From Streptomyces flavotricini (GTDB lineage Bacteria; Actinomycetota; Actinomycetes; Streptomycetales; Streptomycetaceae): a stretch of DNA of 32,513 nucleotides. Location of the stretch: assembly GCF_020639365.1 (NCBI RefSeq), contig NZ_JAINUL010000001.1, positions 7,053,069-7,085,581 on the forward strand. Direction: 5' to 3'. This document shows positions 15,065 through 22,291 of the stretch, piece after piece. Within the stretch, counting starts at the first letter, position 1, and each line of letters opens with the position of its first letter. The notes below the pieces were generated by a model that worked only from the letters and a program-made list of their open reading frames with translations, was not told the DNA's origin and did no database searches. Made by a program: the position numbers and the translations under genes.

Positions 15065-15088
15065 GTCACATCTGGCAGCAGATGTCAC
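15065..15088. promoter_or_regulatory. 24-bp palindrome upstream of rbpA
   Basis: GTCACATCTG (15065-15074) and CAGATGTCAC (15079-15088) pair at 9 of 10 positions around GCAG; the inner 7 bp are perfect. It lies about 75 bp beyond the sigma-R -35 box. It may be an operator or the terminator of the leftward MFS gene; no T-tract follows in that direction. Confidence 0.5.
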
Positions 15089-15251
15089 CCAACGTCTTCA
15101 GTTCTTCAGCGCGCAGTAACGGTCCGGCTGGCAGGCCAAAGGCGTACACTACCGGCCCTTCGCTTCAACGTCGAAATCCGTTCGGAATTCGTATGAAGAT
15201 CCGGGTCGTGTCCGCCTCCGAACCTCCCGTCGGCACGTCCACCGGATCCAC

Positions 15252-16631
15252 TCAGATCCGCTCGGGAACAGGATTGCCCGCCGCCTCGATCGCGCGCCGC
15301 ACCGGCACTCGCGCCAGCAGCACGAAACCCAGTGCGAAGAAGACCACCAACGAGATGATCGCGTCCCGGTAGCTGCCCGTGACCTGGTACGTGATGCCGA
15401 ACACCAGCGGCCCGACCCAGCTCACCCCGCGGTCGCTCATCTCGTACGCCGAGAAGTATTCCGCCTCCTTGCCGGCCGGCACCAGGTGCGAGAACAGCGA
15501 GCGCGACAGCGCCTGGCTGCCGCCCAGCACCAGTCCGATCATCGATGCCAGGACGAAGAACCACACCGGCGCGCCCGCCGGCAGGAAGTAGCCGGCGGCC
15601 AGGGTCAGGGTCCAGGCCACCAGCGACCCGAGGATGGTCCTCTTCGCGCCGTACGACACGGCGAGCCGGCCCATCGCCATCGCACCCGCCACCGCGAGGA
15701 TCTGGACGAGCAGCACCGCTGTGATCAGCGTCGAGTCCTCCAGCCCCAGCTCCTGCTTGCCGTAGACCGACGCCTGCGAGATCACGGTCTGGATCCCGTC
15801 GTTGTAGACCAGGTACGCCAGCAGGAACGACAGCGTCAGCGGGTGGCGCCGCATGTCCTTCAGCGTGGCGACGAGCTGCTTCCACCCCGACCCCGCGGCC
15901 GCGTGGGCGGCATCCGACCGGACCACGGCCCGGTCCCGCAGCCGGCGCAGCGGGATGATCGCGAACGCCCCCCACCACAGGCCCGCCGAGGCCAGACAGA
16001 TCCGCACCGCCGCGTCCTTGGAGATCCCGAACGACTCGTGCGACTGGAACAGCACCAGGTTCAGGATCAGGACGAACGCACCCGCCGTGTAGCCGAACGC
16101 CCAGCCGCGCGAGGAGACGGTGTCCCGTTCCTGCGGCTCCGCGATCTGCGGCAGGTAGGAGTTGTAGAGCACCATCGACACCGACATCGAGGCGTTCGCC
16201 ACGATCAGCAGGACGCCGCCGAGCAGGTAGCGGTCACCGCCCAGCAGGAACATCGCGGTGGTCGCCGCCGCGCCGGTGTAGGCCGCCGCCGCGAGCAGCG
16301 GCTTCTTGCGACCCGTACGGTCCGCGGCCGCGCCCACCAGCGGCATCGCCAGCACCGCGACGATCACCGACACCGAGACGGCGTACGCGAAGAACGAGCC
16401 GGAGCGCACCGGAATGCCCAGCGGGTGGACGTAGCCCTGCGCGTCCTGGGCGGCCTCGGCCATCGTGCTCAGGTACGGGCCGATGAAGACCGTCAGCACG
16501 GTCGAGGAGTAGACCGAGCACGCGAAGTCGTAGAAGTACCAGCCGTGCTGCTGGCGCTTCCGTTCGGCCGCGCTCGGCGCCGGCTCCTCCGGCGCGGTCC
16601 CCGCGCCCTGTTCAGTGGTCTCCGCACTCAC
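15252..16631 (-). CDS. MFS transporter, Atg22/UMF1-like
   Basis: A 459-aa polytopic protein with about 12 membrane segments. The N-terminal HGWYFYDFACSVYSSTVLTV motif and the long first periplasmic loop are characteristic of the Atg22-like branch (UMF1) of the major facilitator superfamily, whose eukaryotic members release amino acids from the vacuole. Further markers: LVGAAADRTGRKKPLLA after span 3, LYNSYLPQIAEPQERDTVSSRGWAFGY, and a central cytoplasmic loop with RRLRDRAV. GTG 16631 is preceded by GAGGGGG. Amino-acid or small-metabolite efflux is plausible, with no direct evidence. The downstream diesterase gene is 57 bp away but upstream in transcription, so the two may be co-transcribed. 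Confidence 0.87.
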   Translation of the reverse strand: MSAETTEQGAGTAPEEPAPSAAERKRQQHGWYFYDFACSVYSSTVLTVFIGPYLSTMAEAAQDAQGYVHPLGIPVRSGSFFAYAVSVSVIVAVLAMPLVGAAADRTGRKKPLLAAAAYTGAAATTAMFLLGGDRYLLGGVLLIVANASMSVSMVLYNSYLPQIAEPQERDTVSSRGWAFGYTAGAFVLILNLVLFQSHESFGISKDAAVRICLASAGLWWGAFAIIPLRRLRDRAVVRSDAAHAAAGSGWKQLVATLKDMRRHPLTLSFLLAYLVYNDGIQTVISQASVYGKQELGLEDSTLITAVLLVQILAVAGAMAMGRLAVSYGAKRTILGSLVAWTLTLAAGYFLPAGAPVWFFVLASMIGLVLGGSQALSRSLFSHLVPAGKEAEYFSAYEMSDRGVSWVGPLVFGITYQVTGSYRDAIISLVVFFALGFVLLARVPVRRAIEAAGNPVPERI

Positions 16632-16688
16632 CGGTGCCCCCTCGTTCCCGTCCGGCAGGTGAAGGGCGGACGCGGCGGTCCCGGCAGG

Positions 16689-17459
16689 TCAGGCCCAGGC
16701 TCCGCGCTGGTCCAGCACCGTGCGCAAGATGTCGATCCGGTCGGTCATGATGCCATCCACACCCAGGTCGAGGAGAGCCTCCATACGTTGCGGTTCGTTC
16801 ACGGTCCACACGTGGACCTGCAGGCCCCGCTCGTGGGCCGTCTTCACGAACCGGCGGTCGACCACGCGGATGCCCGCCTGGGTCTCCGGGACCTGCGCCG
16901 CAACCGCCCCGACCCGCAGGGCCGCCGGGATCGCGTAGGAGCGCAGCCGCAGGCCCAGCACCCCGCGGACCCCGTACGAAGTCGCCAGCCGCGGACCGGC
17001 GATCTTCTGGGCCCGGGCCACCCGGCTCTCCGAGAACGAGCCCACGCACACCCGGTCCCAGACGCCCGTCCGCGCGATCAGGTTGACCAGCGGGTGCAGG
17101 GCCGACTCGGCCTTGACATCGATGTTCCAGCGGGCCCCGGGGAACTCCTCCAGGAGCTCCTCGAACAGCGGCAGCGGCTCGGTTCCGGCCACCCGCGCCT
17201 CGCGGACCTTGCTCCACGTCAGCTCCGCGATCCGGCCCTGCCCGTCGGTGACCCGGTCGAGGGTGGAGTCGTGGAAGGCGACGAGCTTCCCGTCGGCGGT
17301 GGCGTGCACATCGGTCTCGAAGTACCGGTAGCCCGCGTCGGCCGCCCGCCGGAAGGCGGCGGCGGTGTTCTCCAGCCCGTCCGCGGCACCTCCCCGGTGC
17401 GCGAAGGGGATCGGAGCCGGGTGGTCCAGATACGGATGGCGAAGGCGTACGTGCGTCAC
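16689..17459 (-). CDS. Glycerophosphodiester phosphodiesterase
   Basis: A 256-aa GDPD-type TIM barrel that releases glycerol 3-phosphate from glycerophosphodiesters. Active-site motifs: FAHRGGAADGLENTAAAF (catalytic His, Arg and Glu), YFETDVHATADGKLVAFHDSTLDRVT (metal ligands Glu and Asp, second catalytic His), then WNIDVKAES and the C-terminal HVWTVNEPQRM with GVDGIMTDRIDIL. There is no signal peptide, so it is probably cytoplasmic. I chose GTG 17459 (VTHVRLRHP) as the start because it just precedes the barrel; the frame extends much further upstream only as a shadow of the divergent MocR gene. CATACT lies 7 nt before this GTG, suggesting a leaderless transcript. Confidence 0.9.
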   Translation of the reverse strand: MTHVRLRHPYLDHPAPIPFAHRGGAADGLENTAAAFRRAADAGYRYFETDVHATADGKLVAFHDSTLDRVTDGQGRIAELTWSKVREARVAGTEPLPLFEELLEEFPGARWNIDVKAESALHPLVNLIARTGVWDRVCVGSFSESRVARAQKIAGPRLATSYGVRGVLGLRLRSYAIPAALRVGAVAAQVPETQAGIRVVDRRFVKTAHERGLQVHVWTVNEPQRMEALLDLGVDGIMTDRIDILRTVLDQRGAWA

Positions 17460-17466
17460 CCGCCGC

Positions 17467-17472
17467 AGTATG
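17467..17472 (-). promoter_or_regulatory. -10 box of a probable leaderless promoter for the diesterase gene
   Basis: CATACT on the minus strand is 7 nt upstream of the GTG at 17459 and no Shine-Dalgarno is present. The -35 region is not recognisable. Confidence 0.4.
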
Positions 17473-17654
17473 CCCCGTGTGCCCCGTGGGGAGTGAGCGG
17501 CCGGGCGGCGGCGCGGTGGCCACACGGTGAACGCCGCGGCGCCCCCCTGGTCCGGGTGGACCCCGGCATGACAGGCTGTGGGGGCGAAAGCAATCCAATA
17601 CCGGCCGCACAGTGGGTCGGGCGGGGCCAATTCGACGAGGGTGGACCGGACAGC

Positions 17655-19157
17655 ATGGCAGAGTGGACTTCGGCGGTGGGTGCCGCACAGCTCGCCCGTC
17701 TCATCACCTCCCAGCAGGAGCGCCCCGGCGTCCCCGGGGCGCGCAAACCGCCCGCGTACCGGACCCTGGCCGACGGCATCCGGCTGCTCGTCCTCGAAGG
17801 CCGCGTCCCCGTCGCCGCGCGGTTGCCCGCCGAGCGCGAGCTGGCCGTCTCCCTCTCCCTCTCCCGCACCACCGTCGCCGCCGCGTACGAGGCCCTGCGC
17901 GGGGAGGGCTTCCTGGAGTCCCGCCGCGGCGCCGGCAGCTGGACCTCCGTACCGGCCGGGAACCCGCTGCCCGCCCGGGGCCTGGAGCCGCTGCCGCCCG
18001 AGTCCCTCGGCTCGATGATCGACCTCGGGTGCGCCGCGCTCCCGGCCCCCGAGCCCTGGCTCACCAAGGCCGTACAGGGCGCCCTGGAGGAGCTCCCGCC
18101 GTACGCGCACACCCACGGGGACTACCCCGCCGGGCTCCCCGCGCTGCGGAGGATGCTCGCCGACCGCTACACCGAGCGCGGCATCCCCACCATGCCCGAG
18201 CAGATCATGGTCACCACCGGGGCGATGGGCGCCATCGACGCCATCTGCAGCCTCTTCGCCGGGCGCGGGGAGCGGATCGCCGTCGAATCCCCCTCCTACG
18301 CCAACATCCTCCAGCTCATGCGCGCCGCCGGGGTGCGGCTCGTACCCGTCGCGATGGCCGACGGGCTGGCCGGCTGGGACATGAACGTGTGGCGGCAGGT
18401 GCTGCGCGACGCCGCGCCGCGCCTCGCGTACGTCGTCGCCGACTTCCACAACCCGACCGGGGCGCTCGCCTCGGACGACCAGCGCCGCGCCATGGTGGAG
18501 GCGGCCCGCTCGGCCGGCACCGTGCTCGTCGTCGACGAGACCATGGCCGAGCTCCAGCTGGACCCGGAGCTGGAGATGCCGCGGCCGGTCTGCTCCTTCG
18601 ACCCGGCCGGGTCCTCCGTGATCACCGTCGGCTCCGCCAGCAAGGCCTTCTGGGCCGGCATGCGGATCGGCTGGGTCCGGGCGGCGCCCGACGTCATCCG
18701 GAGCCTGGTCGCTGCCCGCGCGTACGCCGACCTCGGCACGCCGGTGCTGGAGCAGCTCGCGGTGAACTGGCTGATGCGGACCGGCGGCTGGGCGGAGGCC
18801 GTGCAGATCCGCCGCGACCAGGCCCGGGAGAACCGGGACGCGCTGGTCGCCGCGGTGCGCCGGGAGCTGCCGGACTGGGAGTTCGAAGTGCCGCGGGGCG
18901 GGCTGACCCTGTGGGCCCGCGCGGGCGGGCTGTCCGGCTCCCGGCTGGCCGAGGTGGGGGAGCGGGTCGGCGTACGGGTCCCCTCGGGGCCGCGGTTCGG
19001 CGTCGACGGGGCCTTCGAGGGTTACGTCCGGCTGCCCTTCACCGTGGGCGGGCCGGTGGCCGAGGAGGCCGCGGTCCGCCTCGCCGCCGCCGCCCGCCTG
19101 GTCGGCACGGGCGCGGCGGGCAGCACCGCGGAACCCCCGCGCACGTTCGTGGCCTAG
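17655..19157 (+). CDS. MocR-type regulator (GntR HTH fused to aminotransferase domain)
   Basis: A 500-aa MocR-subfamily protein. Residues about 30-105 are a winged helix of the GntR family (AYRTLADGIRLLVLEGRVPV, LPAERELAVSLSLSRTTVAA, YEALRGEGFLESRRGAGSW). The rest is a fold-type I PLP domain: YPAGLPALRRMLADRY, TTGAMGAIDAICSLF, ADFHNPTGALAS, VVDETMAEL and the PLP lysine in VGSASKAFWAGMRIGW. Such proteins regulate vitamin B6, GABA or transport genes and seldom act as transaminases. The N-terminal MAEWTSAVGAAQLARLI recalls the YczR group, but no yczE-like gene is next to it. ATG 17655 is supported by domain start; GAGGGTGG lies upstream at a long distance. Confidence 0.88.
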   Translation: MAEWTSAVGAAQLARLITSQQERPGVPGARKPPAYRTLADGIRLLVLEGRVPVAARLPAERELAVSLSLSRTTVAAAYEALRGEGFLESRRGAGSWTSVPAGNPLPARGLEPLPPESLGSMIDLGCAALPAPEPWLTKAVQGALEELPPYAHTHGDYPAGLPALRRMLADRYTERGIPTMPEQIMVTTGAMGAIDAICSLFAGRGERIAVESPSYANILQLMRAAGVRLVPVAMADGLAGWDMNVWRQVLRDAAPRLAYVVADFHNPTGALASDDQRRAMVEAARSAGTVLVVDETMAELQLDPELEMPRPVCSFDPAGSSVITVGSASKAFWAGMRIGWVRAAPDVIRSLVAARAYADLGTPVLEQLAVNWLMRTGGWAEAVQIRRDQARENRDALVAAVRRELPDWEFEVPRGGLTLWARAGGLSGSRLAEVGERVGVRVPSGPRFGVDGAFEGYVRLPFTVGGPVAEEAAVRLAAAARLVGTGAAGSTAEPPRTFVA

Positions 19158-19247
19158 GGGGTGTCCGGCGGATCAGGGTCGGGCCGGCCGCGACATCTGG
19201 CGCGGCGCCGTGCCGGGGGCCGCGGCCCCGGCCAGGATCCGCCGGAC
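19154..19247. terminator. Inverted repeat and palindrome between convergent MocR and sffA genes
   Basis: GTCCGGCGGATC (19163-19174) and GATCCGCCGGAC (19236-19247) are perfect 12-bp arms 61 bp apart, enclosing the 14-bp palindrome GGGGCCGCGGCCCC (19216-19229). The left arm continues the CTAGGGGGTGTCCGG element that holds the MocR stop codon. Confidence 0.6.
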
Positions 19248-19278
19248 GGTCCCCGGGGGGAGGACGGCCCGGGTGGTC

Positions 19279-20973
19279 TCAGGGGCCCACCGGCCAGGGG
19301 CCGCGGGCCGGCGGGGTCTCGGCCGGTGCCTCCTCGACGTCGTCGAACTGCTCGAACTCCGCGAGTTCCACGGCGTCGATCGACGGGCCCTGCGCCCGGG
19401 CCGTCGGCTGGACGATGTGCAGCGTCTTGGCCGGCGCCACCCGCCCCGGCCCGCCCGGGCCCGGCAACTGCCGCCCCGGCAGCAGCTCCAGCACCGCCTT
19501 GCGGTGTCCCGGGTGCGTGGCGTCGTCGTACGGGTCCGGCGTGGCGGGCACCTGCAGCCGGTGGACGGGGCCCGTGCCGAGCCGCGCGTACCCGCGCCCC
19601 GGCGGCACCTGCGCCGGCGGTGTGGTGTGCGGGGGCAGCCCCAGTACGTCGGTGATCTGCTGGGCCGCGGCCGGGCCGAGCACGATCCGGGCCCGGGTGT
19701 GCTGCCAGACGGCGTCGTGCAGCAGCTCCAGGTGGTCGAACTGCTCGGCCACCACGACCGTGACGTGCGCGGCCCGCCCGTGCCGCAGTGGTACCTGGAG
19801 CTGGGAGAGGGGGTCGGGACTCCCCTCGGCCGTCGCGAGGTGCGCGAGCACGCTGGGCCGGTCCAGCAGGATCCACAGTGGCCGCCGGGTGTCCTCGGGT
19901 GCCGGCCGGCCCGCCTCGCGGGCCCGGTGCGTGGCGATCAGCCGCCGCTCGGTCTCCCGGGCGGCCCACTCCAGCGTGGCCAGCGCCCCGGCCGGACCGC
20001 ACTCCACGGCCAGCACGCCCGTACGTCCGGTCAGGCAGGAGAACTCCCCGCTGCCGCCGCCCTCCACGATCAGTACGTCGCCCCCGTGGTGCAGCGCCTG
20101 CAGGGCGATCGAGCGCAGCAGGGAGGAGGTGCCGCTGCCGGGCCGGCCGACGGCCAGCAGGTGCGGCTCGGTGGAGCGGGGGCCGGTGCGCCAGATGACC
20201 GGCGGCACGTCGCGCGCCTCGTCGTCCTCCAGGACCGGCAGGGTGCGCTGCACGGTGCCGGCGTCGGTGAAGCCGAGCACGGTCTCGCCCGGAGAGGTGA
20301 CGAACGGCTGCGCGGCGATGCCGGTCGGCAGCGGCGCGAGCACCGTCAGGTCGAGCTGGTTGCCCTCCTCGTCCCAGTCGAAGAGGTACTCCCGGCCGCG
20401 CCCGGACTTGGCGTGCAGCAGGGTCTCGATCCGGGCCCGCGAGGCGGCCTCGCCGTCGGTGAAGTAGGCGGGGTAGCGGATTCGGAGCCGGGTGACGCGG
20501 CCCGCCTCGTCGAAGGCGCAGCCGCTGAAGGCCTTGTCCCACTCCCCGCCGTGGGCGAAGAGCGGGTTGGGGTCCTCGGGGATGGAGAAGTACGGCACGA
20601 GCGCCTCGTAGAGGGCGCCGAGCCGCTCGCTCTCGGCCTCGCTGGGCCCGGTCTTCACCGGGGTCCGGTCGCGTCCCCGCCAGGCCGCCGCCGCCATGAG
20701 GGTGATCAGGGCGAGCAGCGGGCCGTACGGGACGAGCGCGAGTACGAGGACGCAGGCGGCGCCCAGGAACAGCGCGGGACCACGCTTGTCCTTGGGGGTC
20801 CCGGCCCATGTGCGCCGCCCGGCCGAGGCCAGGATGCGCAGGCCGCGCCCGATGACGAGGAGCGGATGGAGGACGTCCGTGGCGCTGTCGGCGGCCGTGC
20901 GAGCAAGGTCGCGGCCCCGTGCCAGCGACGTGGTGCCGTTGCTGAGGATGCGGGGGAGTGGGCGCCGGGCCAC
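19279..20973 (-). CDS. sffA: SffA, SpoIIIE/FtsK-like sporulation DNA translocase
   Basis: A 564-aa protein directly downstream of smeA. Residues about 67-97 contain two closely spaced membrane segments (LFLGAACVLVLALVPYGPLLALITLMAAA). The C-terminal half is an FtsK/SpoIIIE-like P-loop domain: LLAVGRPGSGTSSLLRSIALQA (276-297), then RRPLWILLDRPSVL as Walker B. In S. coelicolor SmeA brings SffA to sporulation septa, where it takes part in chromosome segregation and septum maturation (Ausmees et al., recalled). The Walker A lysine is Thr282 here (GRPGSGTSS) and Walker B has Asp-Arg rather than Asp-Glu, so ATP hydrolysis is doubtful. GTG 20973 has AGGAGA 9 nt upstream. The acidic, Pro-rich C-terminal tail is probably disordered. 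Confidence 0.85.
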   Translation of the reverse strand: MARRPLPRILSNGTTSLARGRDLARTAADSATDVLHPLLVIGRGLRILASAGRRTWAGTPKDKRGPALFLGAACVLVLALVPYGPLLALITLMAAAAWRGRDRTPVKTGPSEAESERLGALYEALVPYFSIPEDPNPLFAHGGEWDKAFSGCAFDEAGRVTRLRIRYPAYFTDGEAASRARIETLLHAKSGRGREYLFDWDEEGNQLDLTVLAPLPTGIAAQPFVTSPGETVLGFTDAGTVQRTLPVLEDDEARDVPPVIWRTGPRSTEPHLLAVGRPGSGTSSLLRSIALQALHHGGDVLIVEGGGSGEFSCLTGRTGVLAVECGPAGALATLEWAARETERRLIATHRAREAGRPAPEDTRRPLWILLDRPSVLAHLATAEGSPDPLSQLQVPLRHGRAAHVTVVVAEQFDHLELLHDAVWQHTRARIVLGPAAAQQITDVLGLPPHTTPPAQVPPGRGYARLGTGPVHRLQVPATPDPYDDATHPGHRKAVLELLPGRQLPGPGGPGRVAPAKTLHIVQPTARAQGPSIDAVELAEFEQFDDVEEAPAETPPARGPWPVGP

Positions 20974-21023
20974 GGTCGTCTCCTGGAGTTGTGTGCGGTG
21001 AGGACGGTGTCGTGGGGGCGGCG

Positions 21024-21218
21024 CTAGAGCTTGATCCCGCCGAGGAGGCTCGCGAGGCTCGCCGTGCTCGCCGTGATGCTGGGGGCGATGGCGGAGCCGG
21101 CGAGGAAGAAGCCGAACAGCGCGCAGACGAACGCGTGGGACAGCTTCATCCCGTCCTTCTTGAAGAAGAGGAAGGCGATGATGCCGAGCAGGACGACGCC
21201 TGAGATGGACAGGATCAT
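21024..21218 (-). CDS. smeA: SmeA, small membrane protein of sporulation septa
   Basis: A 64-aa protein with two membrane helices: ILSISGVVLLGIIAFLFF (2-19) and FVCALFGFFLAGSAIAP (about 30-46), separated by the charged KKDGMKLSH loop, and a Ser/Thr/Ala tail ending in GGIKL. Size, topology and the adjacent FtsK-like gene identify SmeA, which localises to sporulation septa and targets SffA. ATG 21218 has AGGAGAA about 8 nt upstream. The sffA gene follows after 50 bp, so the two form one operon, known to depend on early whi genes in S. coelicolor. Confidence 0.87.
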   Translation of the reverse strand: MILSISGVVLLGIIAFLFFKKDGMKLSHAFVCALFGFFLAGSAIAPSITASTASLASLLGGIKL

Positions 21219-21275
21219 GAGAAGTTCTCCTGGTGGGTGGGGACGGTCACCATCAGTTGTTCCAGGCTCACAGGA

Positions 21276-21281
21276 AGTATC
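21276..21281 (-). promoter_or_regulatory. -10 box of the smeA-sffA promoter
   Basis: On the minus strand TGATACT (extended -10, GATACT core) lies 18 bp downstream of the 14-bp element. That element therefore overlaps the position of the -35 box, as expected for an activator that contacts the polymerase there. The leader would be about 50 nt. Confidence 0.5.
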
Positions 21282-21299
21282 AATGCGATAAAAGGTGCA

Positions 21300-21313
21300 T
21301 ACGGGTGAATCGC
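21300..21313 (-). promoter_or_regulatory. BldM-like half-site upstream of smeA
   Basis: Read toward smeA the sequence is GCGATTCACCCGTA, ending 81 nt before the start codon. It includes TCACCCG, one half of the BldM palindrome as I remember it (TCACCCG-NN-CGGGTGA); the other half is not conserved, as expected for BldM-WhiI heterodimer sites, to which smeA-sffA is reported to belong. Confidence 0.6.
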
Positions 21314-21427
21314 GGCTTTTTTCACTTGCCCGGCTCAGTCCGGCTGGCGCGTCCGCCGCGAACCGTGACCGACCGGGATCCTTGCCTCGGCCTGGCCCCC
21401 GTATGTGCAGGTCCGGGCGCTACTCTG

Positions 21428-21441
21428 GCGATTCACCCGTA
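21428..21441 (+). promoter_or_regulatory. BldM-like site upstream of the ankyrin gene
   Basis: The same 14-mer GCGATTCACCCGTA reads toward the ankyrin gene and ends 83 nt before its ATG. Extended, TCACCCGTACGG (21433-21444) covers one half-site and part of the second. Confidence 0.55.
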
Positions 21442-21524
21442 CGGTCGCAGTTCCCGTACGCCCCCCCCTGCCCGCCCGGCCCGGGGGATCTCACGTCAAC
21501 AGCGAGTGGAAGGCGGTACGACAG

Positions 21525-21947
21525 ATGAGCGAGCACGAGCCCACCCAGGGCGGCTCCCAGGGCGCTCCCGACGAGGACGTCATCGAGCTGGCCACCAAGA
21601 TCTTCGACCTCGCCCGGCAGGGCGAGACCGAGACGCTCACCGCGTACCTGGACGCCGGAGTCCCGGCCAACCTGACGAACGACCGCGGCGACACCCTCGT
21701 CATGCTGGCCGCCTACCACGGCCACGCCGCCACCGTCACGGCCCTGCTCGCCCGCGGCGCCGAGGCCGACCGCGCCAACGACCGCGGCCAGACCCCGCTC
21801 GCCGGCGCCGTCTTCAAGGGGGAGGAGACCGTCATCCGCGCGCTGCTGGCCGGCGGTGCGGATCCGACCGCCGGAACCCCCTCCGCCGTGGACACGGCCC
21901 GCATGTTCGCCAAGGCCGACCTGCTGGAACTCTTCGGAGCCGAGTAG
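21525..21947 (+). CDS. Ankyrin-repeat protein
   Basis: A 140-aa cytoplasmic protein with about three ankyrin repeats: ETLTAYLDAGVPANLTNDRG, DTLVMLAAYHGHAATVTALL followed by ARGAEADRANDRGQTPLAGA, and KGEETVIRALLAGGADPTAG. The acidic N-terminus (EDVIELATKIFDLARQGE) caps the array. ATG 21525 follows GGAAGGCGG. Such proteins bind other proteins; the partner is unknown. It is divergent from smeA-sffA and shares a control element with it, which suggests a sporulation-stage role. The HEAT-repeat gene follows after 344 bp. Confidence 0.88.
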   Translation: MSEHEPTQGGSQGAPDEDVIELATKIFDLARQGETETLTAYLDAGVPANLTNDRGDTLVMLAAYHGHAATVTALLARGAEADRANDRGQTPLAGAVFKGEETVIRALLAGGADPTAGTPSAVDTARMFAKADLLELFGAE

Positions 21948-22291
21948 TCCGTTTTTGCCCGTGACCTGGCAGGGTCTGACCGGTCCGCCACCTCACGGAA
22001 TGGTCACGGCGGCCGTAAATGTGGTCGCGGTGCACAAACCGGCTGGGTCATCATGGCGACGGATTCGATTCGCGGACACGGCGGACGGGCAGGAGCGGGC
22101 AGGACACGTCGGGTGTCCGGGCCCATCCCCTGCGCAAACCCGGCCGACGTGGTCGCGGAGCACCGACGAGAGTGAGAAGGCAATGGTCTACATCGAGCGG
22201 AACATGACGGCGGACGTCCTCACATGCTGTTACGCGGCCCTGTGAATCCCGATTCCCGGTTGCGTCCCCAGCTTGATTTGAGGCCATTCCC
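21948..22291. other. 344-bp gap before the HEAT-repeat gene
   Basis: Apart from the 20-codon ORF at 22183-22245 no gene is credible. The 10-mer GTGGTCGCGG followed by a base and GCAC occurs twice (22021-22035 and 22150-22164 approximately). I see no clear terminator for the ankyrin gene. Confidence 0.5.
22183..22245 (+). CDS. Possible 20-aa leader peptide (MVYIERNMTADVLTCCYAAL)
   Basis: A short ORF with a good Shine-Dalgarno (GAGAAGG, 4 bp before ATG 22183), ending with TGA 46 bp before the HEAT-repeat gene. It has a Cys-Cys pair near its end and uses non-GC third positions more freely than its neighbours. It may be an upstream regulatory ORF; the evidence is the ribosome site and position only. 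Confidence 0.35.
   Translation: MVYIERNMTADVLTCCYAAL

Larger units (their letters stand above)
14917..15251. other. 335-bp region between the MFS gene and rbpA
   Basis: No credible gene. It holds the rbpA leader and sigma-R promoter (14978-15004), a 24-bp near-perfect palindrome (15065-15088), and about 160 bp next to the MFS stop codon in which I see no clear structure. Confidence 0.6.
21219..21524. other. 306-bp divergent control region of smeA-sffA and the ankyrin gene
   Basis: No gene. It carries two inverted copies of a 14-bp element (21300-21313 and 21428-21441), a smeA -10 box and a possible -10 for the ankyrin gene (TACTCT, 21421-21426). The smeA side (21270-21330) is unusually AT-rich. 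Confidence 0.75.

Noticed and set aside
15486..17654. Plus-strand extension of the MocR gene to a 1223-aa protein
   Set aside because: The added part is basic antisense of the MFS and diesterase genes; the winged helix begins just after ATG 17655.
19279..21218. Conjugative element transfer module (FtsK-like Tra plus small membrane protein)
   Set aside because: No integrase, replication or spread genes nearby; size and order fit the chromosomal smeA-sffA sporulation operon.
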